From contig NZ_CP121650.1 of NCBI RefSeq assembly GCF_029714405.1, positions 5,089,001 to 5,153,000 of the forward strand: a stretch of 64,000 nucleotides of DNA, written 5' to 3'. This stretch comes from Bradyrhizobium sp. CB82. Its GTDB lineage: Bacteria > Pseudomonadota > Alphaproteobacteria > Rhizobiales > Xanthobacteraceae. The notes below the pieces were generated by a model. That model saw nothing but the letters and a program-made list of their open reading frames with translations. It had not been told where the DNA came from and did no database searches. A program made the position numbers and the translations under genes. This document shows positions 49,086 to 58,740 of this stretch, piece after piece (within the stretch, counting starts at the first letter, position 1; every line of letters starts with the position of its first letter).

Positions 49086-51806
49086 ATGACGGGATTCGGC
49101 AGTCGCCTCCTCGATCAAACGGCACTGATCCGCAGCGGACCGATCCGCTGGCTGGTGGTGGGCGGCATGTTGCTGATTGCGGCGATTGCTATCGGCGCGA
49201 CGCTGATGGCGCTGAATTTCCGCGACCGCGCTTTGCGCAACAGCGCGCGCGAGCTCGACAACACGGCGCTGCTGCTGGCCCACCATTTCGACCAGCAGCT
49301 CCAGGACTTCGAGGTCATCCAGAAGGACCTGATCGCGAATGTGCGCGCAAGCGCCATCGGGAGTGTCGAAGACTACCGCAAGCGCCTGGCGACGCAGGAT
49401 GTCCACCTTCTGCTTCGTTCCAAGATGGAGGCACTGTCCTATGTTGGCGGCGTCAACATCTTCGACGCCGACGGCGAACTCATCAATTCGTCGCTTGCCT
49501 GGCCCGTTCCGAAGGTCAATGTCGCCGATCGCGCCTACTTTCAGACCTTCAAGTTCGATCCGCACTCGCCGGACCAGCTGGTCCAAGCCGTGCACAGCCG
49601 CGTCTCCGGCATGTGGACGATCCTCATCCTCCGCAAGGTCACGAGCCCAACCGGCGAATTCCTCGGCGTGGTCGGGCGCGGTATCGAGCCCGCCAGTTTC
49701 GAAAGATTCTTCGCTTCCGTCGCGCTCGGCGACGACGGGACGATCTCGATGCTTCACCGCGACGGCACGCTGCTCGCCCGCTATCCCCACATCGACGACA
49801 TGATAGGGCGCAACTTCAAGAACGGCTCCGAGGGCCAGCAGAGGATGTTCGACGTCGACCATTTTGCCGGTCGCTTCACGAGCCCGAGCGATGGCGATGC
49901 CCGCCTGATCTCGTCCCATGCCCTGCCCCACTTTCCGATCGTGATGGTCGCGACCACGACACGTGCTGCCGCGCTCGCCAATTGGCGGGAGCAGATCGGC
50001 ATGCTGGTCTCGGTGGCGCTTGCCTCGGCGCTCGCCATTGCGGCGCTCCTGATCGCGGTGGTGCGCAAACTGTCCGAGCAGCATCGCCTGTCGCGGGAGC
50101 GGCTCACGCTGGAGAAGCAGCGGCTCGACCGCGCCGTCAACAACATGACGCACGGGCTTCTGCTGTTCGACTCGTCGCGACGGCTGGTGGTCTGCAACCA
50201 GCGCTATCTGGAAATGTACGGACTGTCGGGCGACGTCGTGCAGCCCGGTTGCAGCTTCCACGACATCATCGCGCACCGCAAGGCGACCGGCTCGTTCACC
50301 GGCGATGTCGACCGCTATACCGCGCGCGTGCTGCGCGACATCCACCTGCGCAACTCAATGGTCGTCGACACCTCCGACGGCCGCTCGATACAGATCGTCA
50401 ACGAGCCGCTCGCCGACGGCGGGTGGGTCGCGACCCATGAGGACATTACCGAGCGCCGGCGCACCGAGGAGCGCATTACGCATCTTGCGCTTTACGATGC
50501 GTTGACCGACCTGCCCAACCGCGCCATGTTCCACGAGCATCTGCGGGACGCATTGGCTGCGATAGCCGGCGGCGAGCAGATCGCGGTGCACTACATCGAC
50601 ATCGACGAATTCAAGGGCGTCAACGACGCGCTCGGCCATCTCGTCGGCGATGAGCTGCTGAAATCGATCGCCGCGCATCTGAGCCGCTGCGTCGGCGAGA
50701 CCGAATTCGTCGCCCGCCTCGGCGGCGACGAATTCGCGATCGTGCAGAGCGCCGTGACCTCGCCCGACCACGTCACCGATCTCGTGGCGCGGGTCTTCAC
50801 CGCCATCCGCGAGCCGTTCGACTGCATGGGCCACCATCTCACCACCGACGCCTCGATCGGCATTGCACTGGCGCCGGACCATGGCGCCGAACTCGACCAG
50901 ATCCTGAAGAATGCGGATTTGGCAATGTATGCCGCCAAGGCCGCGGGGCGCCATACCTACCGCTTCTTCGAGCCGGAGATGGATGCAAGAGTGCGCGAGC
51001 GGCGGCAGATCGAGACCGATCTCAGGCATGCCATCGCCCATGGCGGGCTCGAGGTGTTCTATCAGCCCTGCCTCAGCCTGAAAGACGATCGCATCACGGG
51101 CTGTGAGGCCCTGGTGCGCTGGCGCCATCCGGAGCGCGGCATGGTCTCGCCCGCCGAATTCATCCCGATCGCGGAGGACACGGGCCTCATCAACGAGATC
51201 GGCGAGTGGGTGCTCGCGACGGCCTGCCGGGATGCGGCGACCTGGCCGGATGACATCCGCCTTGCGGTCAACGTCTCGCCGGTGCAGTTCAAGAGCGGCA
51301 CGCTGGTGCTGAAGATCATGGCGGCCCTGGCCGCGTCCAATCTGCCGGCAAGCCGGCTCGAGCTCGAGATCACCGAGGCCGTGCTGATCCGCGACGACGA
51401 CAGCGCGCTCGCCATTCTGCATCAGCTCCGCGCCATCGGCCTACGCATCGCACTCGATGATTTCGGCACCGGCTACTCATCACTGAGCTACCTGCACCGC
51501 TTCCCGTTCGACAAGATCAAGATCGACCGCTGCTTCGTCGAAGACATTGCGCGGCCCGATGGCTCCTCCAGCATCGTGCAGGCGGTGGTCAACCTCGCCG
51601 CCGCGCGGCGCATGGCCACGACAGCGGAGGGCGTCGAGACCGAAGAGCAGCAGCGCCTGCTGCGCGCGCTCGGTTGTAGCGAGATGCAGGGCTATCTGTT
51701 CAGCGCGGCAAAGCCCGCCGACAAGGTGCAGGAGCTGTTCGCGCTACACCGCAGCCGGCTTGCCCGGCGGAGCGGCCATGAGAGCCGCCGCCGCGAGGCG
51801 AGTTAG
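49086..51806 (+). CDS. Membrane GGDEF-EAL cyclic-di-GMP protein, 906 aa
   Basis: A bifunctional-type c-di-GMP enzyme. Two transmembrane helices (WLVVGGMLLIAAIAIGATLM and MLVSVALASALAIAALLIAV) flank an extracytoplasmic dCache/PAS-like sensor of about 270 residues. A cytoplasmic PAS-like domain (MTHGLLLFDSSRRLVVCNQR) follows. The cyclase motif is intact (GGDEF starting at residue 546 in ARLGGDEFAIV), and so is the phosphodiesterase signature (GCEALVRWRHPE, Glu674), with DDFGTGYSSLSYLHRFP. Both activities are possible. Start ATG (MTGFGS); an ATG 18 codons earlier is in frame. Confidence 0.92.
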   Translation: MTGFGSRLLDQTALIRSGPIRWLVVGGMLLIAAIAIGATLMALNFRDRALRNSARELDNTALLLAHHFDQQLQDFEVIQKDLIANVRASAIGSVEDYRKRLATQDVHLLLRSKMEALSYVGGVNIFDADGELINSSLAWPVPKVNVADRAYFQTFKFDPHSPDQLVQAVHSRVSGMWTILILRKVTSPTGEFLGVVGRGIEPASFERFFASVALGDDGTISMLHRDGTLLARYPHIDDMIGRNFKNGSEGQQRMFDVDHFAGRFTSPSDGDARLISSHALPHFPIVMVATTTRAAALANWREQIGMLVSVALASALAIAALLIAVVRKLSEQHRLSRERLTLEKQRLDRAVNNMTHGLLLFDSSRRLVVCNQRYLEMYGLSGDVVQPGCSFHDIIAHRKATGSFTGDVDRYTARVLRDIHLRNSMVVDTSDGRSIQIVNEPLADGGWVATHEDITERRRTEERITHLALYDALTDLPNRAMFHEHLRDALAAIAGGEQIAVHYIDIDEFKGVNDALGHLVGDELLKSIAAHLSRCVGETEFVARLGGDEFAIVQSAVTSPDHVTDLVARVFTAIREPFDCMGHHLTTDASIGIALAPDHGAELDQILKNADLAMYAAKAAGRHTYRFFEPEMDARVRERRQIETDLRHAIAHGGLEVFYQPCLSLKDDRITGCEALVRWRHPERGMVSPAEFIPIAEDTGLINEIGEWVLATACRDAATWPDDIRLAVNVSPVQFKSGTLVLKIMAALAASNLPASRLELEITEAVLIRDDDSALAILHQLRAIGLRIALDDFGTGYSSLSYLHRFPFDKIKIDRCFVEDIARPDGSSSIVQAVVNLAAARRMATTAEGVETEEQQRLLRALGCSEMQGYLFSAAKPADKVQELFALHRSRLARRSGHESRRREAS

Positions 51807-51889
51807 CGGCCCTCCAGCCATCGCATTTTAGCTTGCAGCGAGGCAAAGCGAAGCGTGCCCGCCTGTCGTCTCGCCTCGGATGCGGAAGC

Positions 51890-51921
51890 GGTGGGCACGG
51901 CGCTTCGCGCCTTTGCCCACC
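51890..51921. terminator. Compound hairpin between convergent genes
   Basis: GGTGGGCA and TGCCCACC form the outer stem, with GGCGC/GCGCC as an inner stem. It lies 84 bp after the GGDEF-EAL stop and 19 bp from the ctpA stop, so it can serve as a transcript end for both, though without a clear U-tract. Confidence 0.45.
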
Positions 51922-51939
51922 ATCTCGACACTCAATCAG

Positions 51940-53277
51940 CTAGTTCGGCACCGCCGTCTTCGGAGCGGTCTTCGCGGCCGCCGCATTCACGGTCACGCCG
52001 TGCAGGAAGTCGTAGGCGGCGTGCAGCGCCTTGTCGTCCTTCTCCTCCGGCGGCACGTAGGATTGCGATCCAGTCTGTTCGCTGCCGTCGGCGGCCGAGA
52101 GATGGCCGCGCATCTGGGCTTCGGCCATCGTGTCCATACGGCCCTTCAGCTCCGGCGGGATGTCCTGGAGGATCTCGATGTCGGGCGCGATGCCCTGCGC
52201 CTGGATCGAGCGGCCCGACGGCGTGTAGTAGCGCGCCGTGGTCAGCGCCAACGCGCCGCTGCCGGTGCCTAGCGGGATGATCGTCTGCACCGAGCCCTTG
52301 CCGAACGAGCGCGTGCCGATCAGCGTGGCGCGCTTGTGGTCATGCAGCGCGCCGGCCACGATCTCGGACGCCGAAGCCGAGCCGCCGTTGATCAGCACCA
52401 CCAGCGGCTTGCCCTTGGTGAGGTCGCCGCCATGCGCGGTGAAGCGCTGGGTCTCTTCCGGGTTCCGGCCGCGGGTCGACACCACCTCGCCGCGGGCGAG
52501 GAAGGCGCTCGACACCGAGACCGCCTGGTCGAGCAGGCCGCCCGGATTGTTGCGGAGATCGACGACGTAGCCTGCAAGCTTCTCCTGCGGGATGTCCTTG
52601 GAGATCGACGCAATCGCCTTGCGCAGGCCGTCGGTGGTCTGCTCGTTGAACGAGGTGACGCGGATGTAGCCGATATCGCCGTTCTCGGTGTGGAACCGGA
52701 CCGGGCGCACATGGATGATCTCGCGCGTGATCGCGACGTCGAGCGGCGCGTCGGCGCCCTTGCGCACGATGGTGAGCTTGGTCTTGGTGTCGACCGGGCC
52801 CTTCATCTTGTTGACGGCCTGCTCGAGCGTCATGCCCAACACCGCCTCGCCGTCGATCTTGCTGATGAGGTCGCCGGACAGCAGACCGGCCTTTGAGGCC
52901 GGCGTGTCGTCGATGGGCGCCACGACCTTGACGAGGCCCTCCTCCATCGTGACCTCGATGCCAAGCCCGCCGAACTCGCCGGAGGTGGTCTCCTGCATCT
53001 CGGTCCAGGCCTTGTCGTTCATGTAGCGCGAATGCGGATCGAGCGAGGTCACCATGCCGTTGATGGCGCCCTCGATCAGCTTGGCATTGTCGGGCTTTTC
53101 GACGTAGCTCCCCTTGACCCGCTCGAAGACCTCACCGAACAGGTTCAGTTGCGAATAGGCATCGTCCGCGCCCGCCGCCGCTTTTGCCACCCATTGCCCG
53201 TCTTGCGGAGAGGTTGCCAGCAGGGTCAAACACGCGCCGGTCAGCGCGCCGAGGGGGAACAGCAGGGTTTTCCGCAT
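51940..53277 (-). CDS. ctpA: C-terminal processing peptidase, S41 family, 445 aa
   Basis: A serine protease with a PDZ domain, cleaving proteins near their C-termini in the periplasm. The signal peptide is MRKTLLFPLGALTGACLTLL. The PDZ domain is around residues 90-170 (MEEGLVKVVAPIDDTPASKA). The Ser-Lys catalytic pair lies in NGGSASASEIVAGAL and RSFGKGSVQTI. A low-complexity C-terminal tail follows. In-frame codons upstream of the chosen ATG lack the signal peptide context. It converges with the c-di-GMP gene. Confidence 0.93.
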   Translation of the reverse strand: MRKTLLFPLGALTGACLTLLATSPQDGQWVAKAAAGADDAYSQLNLFGEVFERVKGSYVEKPDNAKLIEGAINGMVTSLDPHSRYMNDKAWTEMQETTSGEFGGLGIEVTMEEGLVKVVAPIDDTPASKAGLLSGDLISKIDGEAVLGMTLEQAVNKMKGPVDTKTKLTIVRKGADAPLDVAITREIIHVRPVRFHTENGDIGYIRVTSFNEQTTDGLRKAIASISKDIPQEKLAGYVVDLRNNPGGLLDQAVSVSSAFLARGEVVSTRGRNPEETQRFTAHGGDLTKGKPLVVLINGGSASASEIVAGALHDHKRATLIGTRSFGKGSVQTIIPLGTGSGALALTTARYYTPSGRSIQAQGIAPDIEILQDIPPELKGRMDTMAEAQMRGHLSAADGSEQTGSQSYVPPEEKDDKALHAAYDFLHGVTVNAAAAKTAPKTAVPN

Positions 53278-53570
53278 GGATTGATTGGCCTTTTCGCTGG
53301 CGGTTGGGAGGCGCCATGCAAAATGGCGATCCAGCCCGTTTCTCACAATACCATTCTGGTTTCTTCAAGGCCGGTCCGCCACGTCGACCAGTATCCGGCA
53401 AAAATCCCTACGCTCTTGGCCTAAACTTTTGGCAACGTCGCCGGCCGGTCTGCGCGAGGCGGGAAACGCCCGGCCGCTCATGCGCTTAAGCTATGCGATT
53501 TTGGGATGGTTTTGGCGGGCCGAAACGGTTAGGCGATGGAATAGGGCTTCAAATTCTCGGGAGGATAACA

Positions 53571-54704
53571 ATGAACGAAGCGCCCCGCATCCGGCCTCAA
53601 CGAAACGTCGAACTCGGCGCCAGCGACGAGCCGTTCCAGAACCTGCACGAATTCATTCGCAAGGCGCGCTCCAACCTCAACCAGAATGCCTGGGACTATA
53701 TCGTCGGCGCCGCCGAGACCGAGACCACGATGCGCCGCAACCGCATGGCGCTGGACGAGATCGCCTTCCGCCCCCGCGTGCTGCGCGACATGCGCAACGT
53801 CGATGGTTCCGTCGAGCAGTTCGGCCGCAAGATGCGTCTGCCGGTCGTGCTGGCGCCGGTCGGCGCCCTCGAGATCTTCGATCCGCATGGCGCGGCTTCC
53901 GTCGCGCGCGGCGCCGGCGCCTTCGGCGCGGCGCATATGCTGAGCTCTGTGTCCGACCCGGGCCTCGAGAAGACCGCGGAAGCGGCTCCCGATGCACTGC
54001 GCTTCTACCAGCTCTACGTCCGCGGCGATGACGCCTTCGTCGAGGATGTCGTCGCCCGCGCGGTGAAAAATACCTATGCCGCGTTCTGCCTGACCGTCGA
54101 CACCGCCCATTACAGCCGTCGTGAACGCGACATCGCCAAGCGCTATGTTCGCGAGAGCCGGCTGCGCGCCACCGGCGGCGACTACCAGAAGGGCCTGGAG
54201 TGGCGGACGGTGAAGCTGATCAAGGACAAGTTCGATGTTCCGCTCGTCATCAAGGGCATCGCGACGGCCGAGGACGCGCTGATCGCGCTCGATCACGGCG
54301 TCGAGTGGATCTATGTCTCCAACCATGGGGGCCGCCAGCTCGATCACGGCCGCGGCGCCATGCATGTGCTGCCGGAGATCGTCGATGCCGTGAAGGGACG
54401 CGCGCAGATCATGGTCGACGGCGGCTTCTGCCGCGGCACCGATATCGTCAAGGCGATCGCCATGGGCGCGGACCTCGTCGGCATCGGACGCCTGCAGTGC
54501 TGGGCGCTGGCTGCGGCCGGCCAAGCCGGCATCACGCGGATGCTCGAGCTGCTGGAAGACGAAGTGCTGCGCTGTCTCGGGCTGCTCGGCGCCACCTCGT
54601 TTGCCGAAGTGAACGCATCCAGCCTGCATCCGGCGACTGCCACCAACGCGCCGAGCGTGTTCAGCGCGTTCCCGTTGCTCGATATCGAGCCCTATCGTTA
54701 CTGA
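53571..54704 (+). CDS. FMN-dependent alpha-hydroxy-acid dehydrogenase, 377 aa
   Basis: A member of the L-lactate dehydrogenase/glycolate oxidase family. It has the FMN-binding and catalytic residues in IYVSNHGGRQLDHGRG (His-Arg) and IMVDGGFCRGTDIVKAI, with GADLVGIGR. TVDTAHYSRRERDI is the variable substrate loop. ATG start with GGGAGGAT seven bases upstream. There is no signal or membrane segment obvious. The substrate may be lactate, mandelate or another 2-hydroxy acid. It lies 9 bp before the HAD phosphatase gene and is probably cotranscribed. Confidence 0.9.
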   Translation: MNEAPRIRPQRNVELGASDEPFQNLHEFIRKARSNLNQNAWDYIVGAAETETTMRRNRMALDEIAFRPRVLRDMRNVDGSVEQFGRKMRLPVVLAPVGALEIFDPHGAASVARGAGAFGAAHMLSSVSDPGLEKTAEAAPDALRFYQLYVRGDDAFVEDVVARAVKNTYAAFCLTVDTAHYSRRERDIAKRYVRESRLRATGGDYQKGLEWRTVKLIKDKFDVPLVIKGIATAEDALIALDHGVEWIYVSNHGGRQLDHGRGAMHVLPEIVDAVKGRAQIMVDGGFCRGTDIVKAIAMGADLVGIGRLQCWALAAAGQAGITRMLELLEDEVLRCLGLLGATSFAEVNASSLHPATATNAPSVFSAFPLLDIEPYRY

Positions 54705-54713
54705 AAGGACGCA

Positions 54714-55340
54714 ATGACCTCCCTCCTCTCTCCCGGCAGCGCGGATGCGCTTCTGTTCGATATCGGTCGCGTGGTTCTCGACATCGATTTCTCCAAGGCG
54801 ATCACCTGCTGGGCGGGACACGCCGGCTGCGAACCGCAATCGATCGTGGCGCGCTATGTCCGCGACGAGGCCTATCGGCTGCATGAGATGGGCAAGATCA
54901 CCGACGAGGCCTATTTCGACTCGCTGCGGCGCTCGCTGGGGATCGAAATTTCCGACGCGCAGTTCCTGGAGGGGTGGAATGCGATCTTCGCGGGCGAGAT
55001 GCCCGACATCGCAAGCCTGTTGCCGCGCGCTGCGAAGCACGTGCCGCTCTACGCCTTTTCCAACACCAACCGGCCGCATGTGGAATATTTCTCGAGGGAA
55101 TATGCCGACGTGCTCGGCCATTTCCGCGAGCTGTATCTGTCCTCGAGCATCGGCCTGCGCAAACCCGATGCGGAGGCCTTCGACCATGTCGTCGCCGCGA
55201 TCGGAGTACCCGCCGAGCGAATCGTGTTCTTCGACGATCTCGCTGAAAATATCGAAGGCGCGCGGGCACGAGGGCTGACCGCGGTTCACGTGACATCGCC
55301 TCACGACGTCGGTGAGGCGCTGAAGGCGCTGGGCTTCTAG
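54714..55340 (+). CDS. HAD-superfamily phosphatase, YihX-like, 208 aa
   Basis: A haloacid dehalogenase-fold hydrolase. Motif I is LLFDIGRVVLDIDF, where the usual second Asp is Gly, as in the YihX group. Motif II is YAFSNTNRPH, motif III includes GLRKPDAEAF, and motif IV is IVFFDDLAENIEGAR. This resembles sugar-phosphate phosphatases such as alpha-glucose-1-phosphatase. It follows the hydroxy-acid dehydrogenase by 9 bp, which suggests joint expression. The substrate is not determined. Confidence 0.87.
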   Translation: MTSLLSPGSADALLFDIGRVVLDIDFSKAITCWAGHAGCEPQSIVARYVRDEAYRLHEMGKITDEAYFDSLRRSLGIEISDAQFLEGWNAIFAGEMPDIASLLPRAAKHVPLYAFSNTNRPHVEYFSREYADVLGHFRELYLSSSIGLRKPDAEAFDHVVAAIGVPAERIVFFDDLAENIEGARARGLTAVHVTSPHDVGEALKALGF

Positions 55341-55501
55341 GCGGCCGCATTGCTGCGGTCGCTCGCAGTCTCGTTCCCGCCGGATCCAGGAACTTTTTCA
55401 GCAAGATGTGGAACCAAGTCACTCTGTGTATTTTTGCACAGAGTTCCCGGAACGGATCTGCCACTCCGGAGTCATATGCCCGTTGGGTTTCTCTACGACG
55501 G

Positions 55502-55708
55502 ATGCGTAACGTGTTGGGCAAGACCTACTTCAACAAGCAAGCCTCGATCCTTCTCAAATTCGCCAAGTCAACGTCGAATTCGCAGCTCTCCGCCAAGCTG
55601 GTGAGCAAGGCGGCCGATCTGAAAGCGCAGGCTGATCCGCTGCCGGAGAAGGATGTCGGACTGAGGGCGCCCGACGTCGATCCGGACAACGAAACGGGAG
55701 CCTCCTGA
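55502..55708 (+). CDS. Small hypothetical protein, 68 aa
   Basis: A helical protein with the core LKFAKSTSNSQLSAKLVSKA that I recognise as common among short bradyrhizobial proteins (paired helices, no known function). The Asp/Pro-rich C-terminus (LPEKDVGLRAPDVDPDNE) is probably disordered. The ATG at 55502 is used; an in-frame extension of 32 codons upstream looks random. Its stop overlaps the next start as TGATG. Confidence 0.6.
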   Translation: MRNVLGKTYFNKQASILLKFAKSTSNSQLSAKLVSKAADLKAQADPLPEKDVGLRAPDVDPDNETGAS

Positions 55709-55803
55709 TGTTAGCCGTGAGCCTGGTCGTCGCCGTGGCATGTCTGGCCACCGTCATTCCCGTCTTTCTCGTCATCGAAACGATCACGCGGCGACCCCGG
55801 TAA
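55708..55803 (+). CDS. Single-helix membrane microprotein, 31 aa
   Basis: The ATG overlaps the stop of the previous gene (TGATG), giving translational coupling. The product, MLAVSLVVAVACLATVIPVF plus LVIETITRRPR, is one hydrophobic helix followed by a basic end, which would place the C-terminus in the cytoplasm. It is shorter than usual annotation limits. No function is known. Confidence 0.45.
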   Translation: MLAVSLVVAVACLATVIPVFLVIETITRRPR

Positions 55804-56052
55804 GCACTTTCGACCCACGAGTTGGTCCAGTCGCCACCTTGCGCCCGTATGGTCTCGACTTCCCCCCGGCCGCGCGCCATCGATCCCGGCATCCCCCGTC
55901 GCGGTGCCTCGCTCTCCCTCCCCGCGCTACACCGTCGAAACGACAAGCCCATCACTTCCGCCCCGTCTGCCTGTCTTTTGCTTCGACGCCTGCACTCGGC
56001 TAGAACGCTGAGCCCGACCGGGATGTTGATTTTCCATGCAGGAGTTTTGTCC

Positions 56053-57264
56053 GTGGCCCTGATGCCGGTGTCTGATGCGCTCGCGGCAGTGCTGGCGGGC
56101 GTCGAGCCCGTGGCGGAGGAGATGGTCGCACTGGAAGCCGCCTACCATCGCGTGCTGGCGCGCGATGTGGCGGCGCGGCGCACGCAGCCGCCGCAGGCGA
56201 TGTCGGCAATGGACGGCTATGCGGTGCGCGCGGCCGATGCGGCGACGGTGGACGCAGAGCTCACCGTGATCGGCGAGGTCGCGGCCGGTCGACCGTTCAC
56301 CGGCGTGGTGGGCGCGGGTGAAGCAGTGCGGATCTTCACCGGCGGCGTGGTCCCCGATGGCGCCGATGCGGTGGTGATCCAGGAAGACACGGTCGCCGAC
56401 GACAGGCGCGTCACGATCAAGGAGGCCGCGATCGTTGGTCGGCACATCCGTCCGGCCGGCGTCGATTTCCACGAGGGCGAGGTGCTTCTGAGGACAGGAG
56501 CCCGGCTCACCGAACGAGACCTGTCGCTGGCGGCCGGCATGAACCACCCGGCGCTTGCCGTCCGCCGCCGGCCCAAGGTCGCGATCCTCGCGACCGGCGA
56601 CGAGCTGGTGATGCCGGGTTCGACGCCCGGCGCGGGCCAGATCGTCTTTTCCAACGGCTACGCCCTGCATGCACTGGCGCGGGCCGAGGGTGCCGAAACG
56701 ATCGATCTCGGCATTGCCGCCGATACCGTTGCGGCGACCACGGCCGGCATCCGCCGGGGCCGCGAGAGCGGCGCCGACATCCTGATCACGACCGGCGGGG
56801 CTTCGGTCGGCGACCACGATCTGGTCAGGCCGGCGCTTCAGGCCGAAGGCTTCGAGATGGCGTTCTGGAAGATTGCGATGCGGCCGGGCAAGCCGATGAT
56901 GCACGGCCACCTCGGCGCGATGCGGGTGATCGGCCTGCCCGGCAATCCGGTCTCGTCTTATGTCTGCGGCTTCCTGTTCATGGTGCCATTGATTCGCGCG
57001 CTTGCAGGCCGCTCTGGCGTCCATCACCGCCGCGAGCGCGCCGTGCTTGGGTGCGACGTCGGGCCTAACGACGTCCGCGAGGACTATCTGCGCGCCCGGC
57101 TCGAGGAGCGCGAGGACGGCACGCTGGTGGCCCTTCCCGTCAACCACCAGGACTCCTCGCTGCTTGCGAATCTTGCTGCCGCACAAGCACTTCTCGTGCG
57201 CGCACCGTTCGCGCCGAAGGCCGAGGCAGGCACACCTTGCGAGGTGTTGCGGCTGCCCTTGTAA
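56053..57264 (+). CDS. moeA: Molybdopterin molybdotransferase MoeA, 403 aa
   Basis: Inserts molybdate into adenylylated molybdopterin. Motifs are AMSAMDGYAVRAAD, GRHIRPAGVDFHEG, ILATGDELVMPG, ITTGGASVGDHD and MRPGKPMMHG, with GLPGNPVSSYVC. The start is GTG with AGGAG eight bases upstream; ATG three codons later is close behind. A longer frame opens 77 codons upstream, but its sequence is not conserved. It lies 175 bp before lexA. The moaC gene of the same pathway is 9.5 kb to the left. Confidence 0.94.
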   Translation: MALMPVSDALAAVLAGVEPVAEEMVALEAAYHRVLARDVAARRTQPPQAMSAMDGYAVRAADAATVDAELTVIGEVAAGRPFTGVVGAGEAVRIFTGGVVPDGADAVVIQEDTVADDRRVTIKEAAIVGRHIRPAGVDFHEGEVLLRTGARLTERDLSLAAGMNHPALAVRRRPKVAILATGDELVMPGSTPGAGQIVFSNGYALHALARAEGAETIDLGIAADTVAATTAGIRRGRESGADILITTGGASVGDHDLVRPALQAEGFEMAFWKIAMRPGKPMMHGHLGAMRVIGLPGNPVSSYVCGFLFMVPLIRALAGRSGVHHRRERAVLGCDVGPNDVREDYLRARLEEREDGTLVALPVNHQDSSLLANLAAAQALLVRAPFAPKAEAGTPCEVLRLPL

Positions 57265-57326
57265 GGGCGATCTGATTCGCGCATGACGCGAACTTCGCTG
57301 CGTTCACCCAAAATTAAGTGGTTGCG

Positions 57327-57341
57327 GAACACATATCGAAC
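57327..57341. promoter_or_regulatory. LexA box (SOS operator)
   Basis: GAAC-N7-GAAC, the complement of the alphaproteobacterial direct-repeat box GTTC-N7-GTTC, lies about 100 bp upstream of the lexA start. A GAAC-N11-GTTC arrangement overlaps it to 57356. This supports autoregulation of lexA. Confidence 0.85.
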
Positions 57342-57439
57342 ATATAGTGTCCGTTCATGATTTGTTTCGAGCATCTAGCGGCTTCTGCTGAATCCGACGT
57401 CTCGGAATCGAACGACGTCAACCGGGGGACTTGGTCGAG

Positions 57440-58138
57440 ATGTTAACGCGCAAACAATACGAGCTTCTGCGGTTCATCAGTGAGCGCCTCAAGGAAAGCG
57501 GCGTGCCGCCCTCCTTCGACGAAATGAAGGACGCGCTGGATCTGCGCTCGAAGTCGGGCATCCACCGCCTGATCACCGCGCTCGAAGAGCGCGGCTTCAT
57601 CCGTCGTCTGCCCAATCGCGCGCGCGCCATCGAGGTCATCAAGCTGCCCGAGCTTCAGGCGGCAGGCGCCGGCCGCCGCGGCTTCACGCCGAGCGTCATC
57701 GAGGGCAATCTCGGCAAGGTGCGGGGCCCAAGCGCTCCCGCCGACGAGGGCGAGCGTCCGGTCGCCGTGCCCGTGATGGGACGGATCGCGGCCGGTACGC
57801 CGATCGAGGCATTGCAAACCCGTAGCCACACCATCAGCGTCCCTCCGGACATGCTCGGCTCGGGCGAGCACTACGCGCTCGAAGTGCGCGGCGATTCGAT
57901 GGTCGATGCTGGCATCCTGGATGGCGACATGGCGCTGATCCAGCGCAACGAGACCGCCGATACCGGCGACATCGTGGTGGCGCTGATCGACGACGAGGAG
58001 GCAACGCTCAAGCGCTTTCGCCGCCGCGGTGCGTCGATCGCGCTGGAGCCCGCCAACACCGCCTATGAGGTGCGCATCCTGCCGCCGAACCGGGTGAAGA
58101 TTCAGGGCAAACTGATCGGGCTGTACCGGAAGTATTGA
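57440..58138 (+). CDS. lexA: LexA repressor, 232 aa
   Basis: SOS repressor and self-cleaving protease. The winged helix-turn-helix starts [20 protein letters not shown]. The cleavage site is Ala118-Gly119 in [10 protein letters not shown], with catalytic Ser153 in [13 protein letters not shown] and Lys191 in [10 protein letters not shown]. The spacing between these matches LexA. The extra basic Gly-rich linker (about 35 residues) is usual in alphaproteobacteria. A TTG three codons upstream is in frame, but ATG fits the family. The SOS box lies directly upstream. Confidence 0.97.
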   Translation: MLTRKQYELLRFISERLKESGVPPSFDEMKDALDLRSKSGIHRLITALEERGFIRRLPNRARAIEVIKLPELQAAGAGRRGFTPSVIEGNLGKVRGPSAPADEGERPVAVPVMGRIAAGTPIEALQTRSHTISVPPDMLGSGEHYALEVRGDSMVDAGILDGDMALIQRNETADTGDIVVALIDDEEATLKRFRRRGASIALEPANTAYEVRILPPNRVKIQGKLIGLYRKY

Positions 58139-58312
58139 TTGCCCTCGTCCGGCAGATTGCCGGTCATCGCGCGGCGCCGCGGGGCGGACGGATTGTCCGC
58201 TCCGGGTGGATAGCATTTTCGCTTCCTCCGATTATCCCCACACCCTGCGCAGAGCCACATCCTCGAGCGCTGCAGGCGCGAAAGCGCTTTGCACAATGCA
58301 GAGGACAAAGCC

Positions 58313-58518
58313 ATGCGACAGATGATTTTCAGCGTGATCTCGGCAGCGCCTTGATCGCGGGATCGGCTTCCGCGAGCGACGCAGCGCAGCACCACCATGC
58401 CGTCCGCAAGACGGAGCACGCGGCAAGCGCGCCATTCCGCAATTGCAGCAATGCGATCGCACCTGCCGCGCCGGCGAGGTGGCCCCCTACGGGGTACTCG
58501 GCTCCTGCCGGCCAGTGA
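58313..58518 (+). pseudogene. Small exported protein gene with a frameshift
   Basis: GAGGACAAAG precedes ATG, and the frame reads MRQMIFSVISAA, then stops. One frame over, it continues directly as LIAGSASASDAAQHHHAV and ends with ARWPPTGYSAPAGQ. Joined, this gives one signal peptide (cleavage at SASAS-D) and a short mature chain rich in His, Ala and Pro. I remember similar small secreted proteins in bradyrhizobia. The shift is a single-base loss, or a two-base gain, near 58351. Either a pseudogene or a read error. Confidence 0.6.
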
Positions 58519-58740
58519 TAAAAGCTCGGATGTGTGAATGGTGTAAACCAAGATAGAGTCGCAGCGAGAGGCTTTGTTCCTCGTTCGCCGGGAAAGATCA
58601 GGAAAGATAATGTGATCGGGCGGCGCGCAGACGGGCCGCAGATTTGCCCACAAACGCGATACACTCGAAGGCTTCCACTCTGATAGAGGCCTGCGCCTCC
58701 GGGGGGCGCGGACCTGCTATCTCGCATGAGGAGCACTCCG

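Noticed and set aside
53529..55304. 591-codon minus-strand open frame
   Set aside because: It lies opposite the hydroxy-acid dehydrogenase and HAD genes, both with intact motifs. No ribosome binding site or family match.
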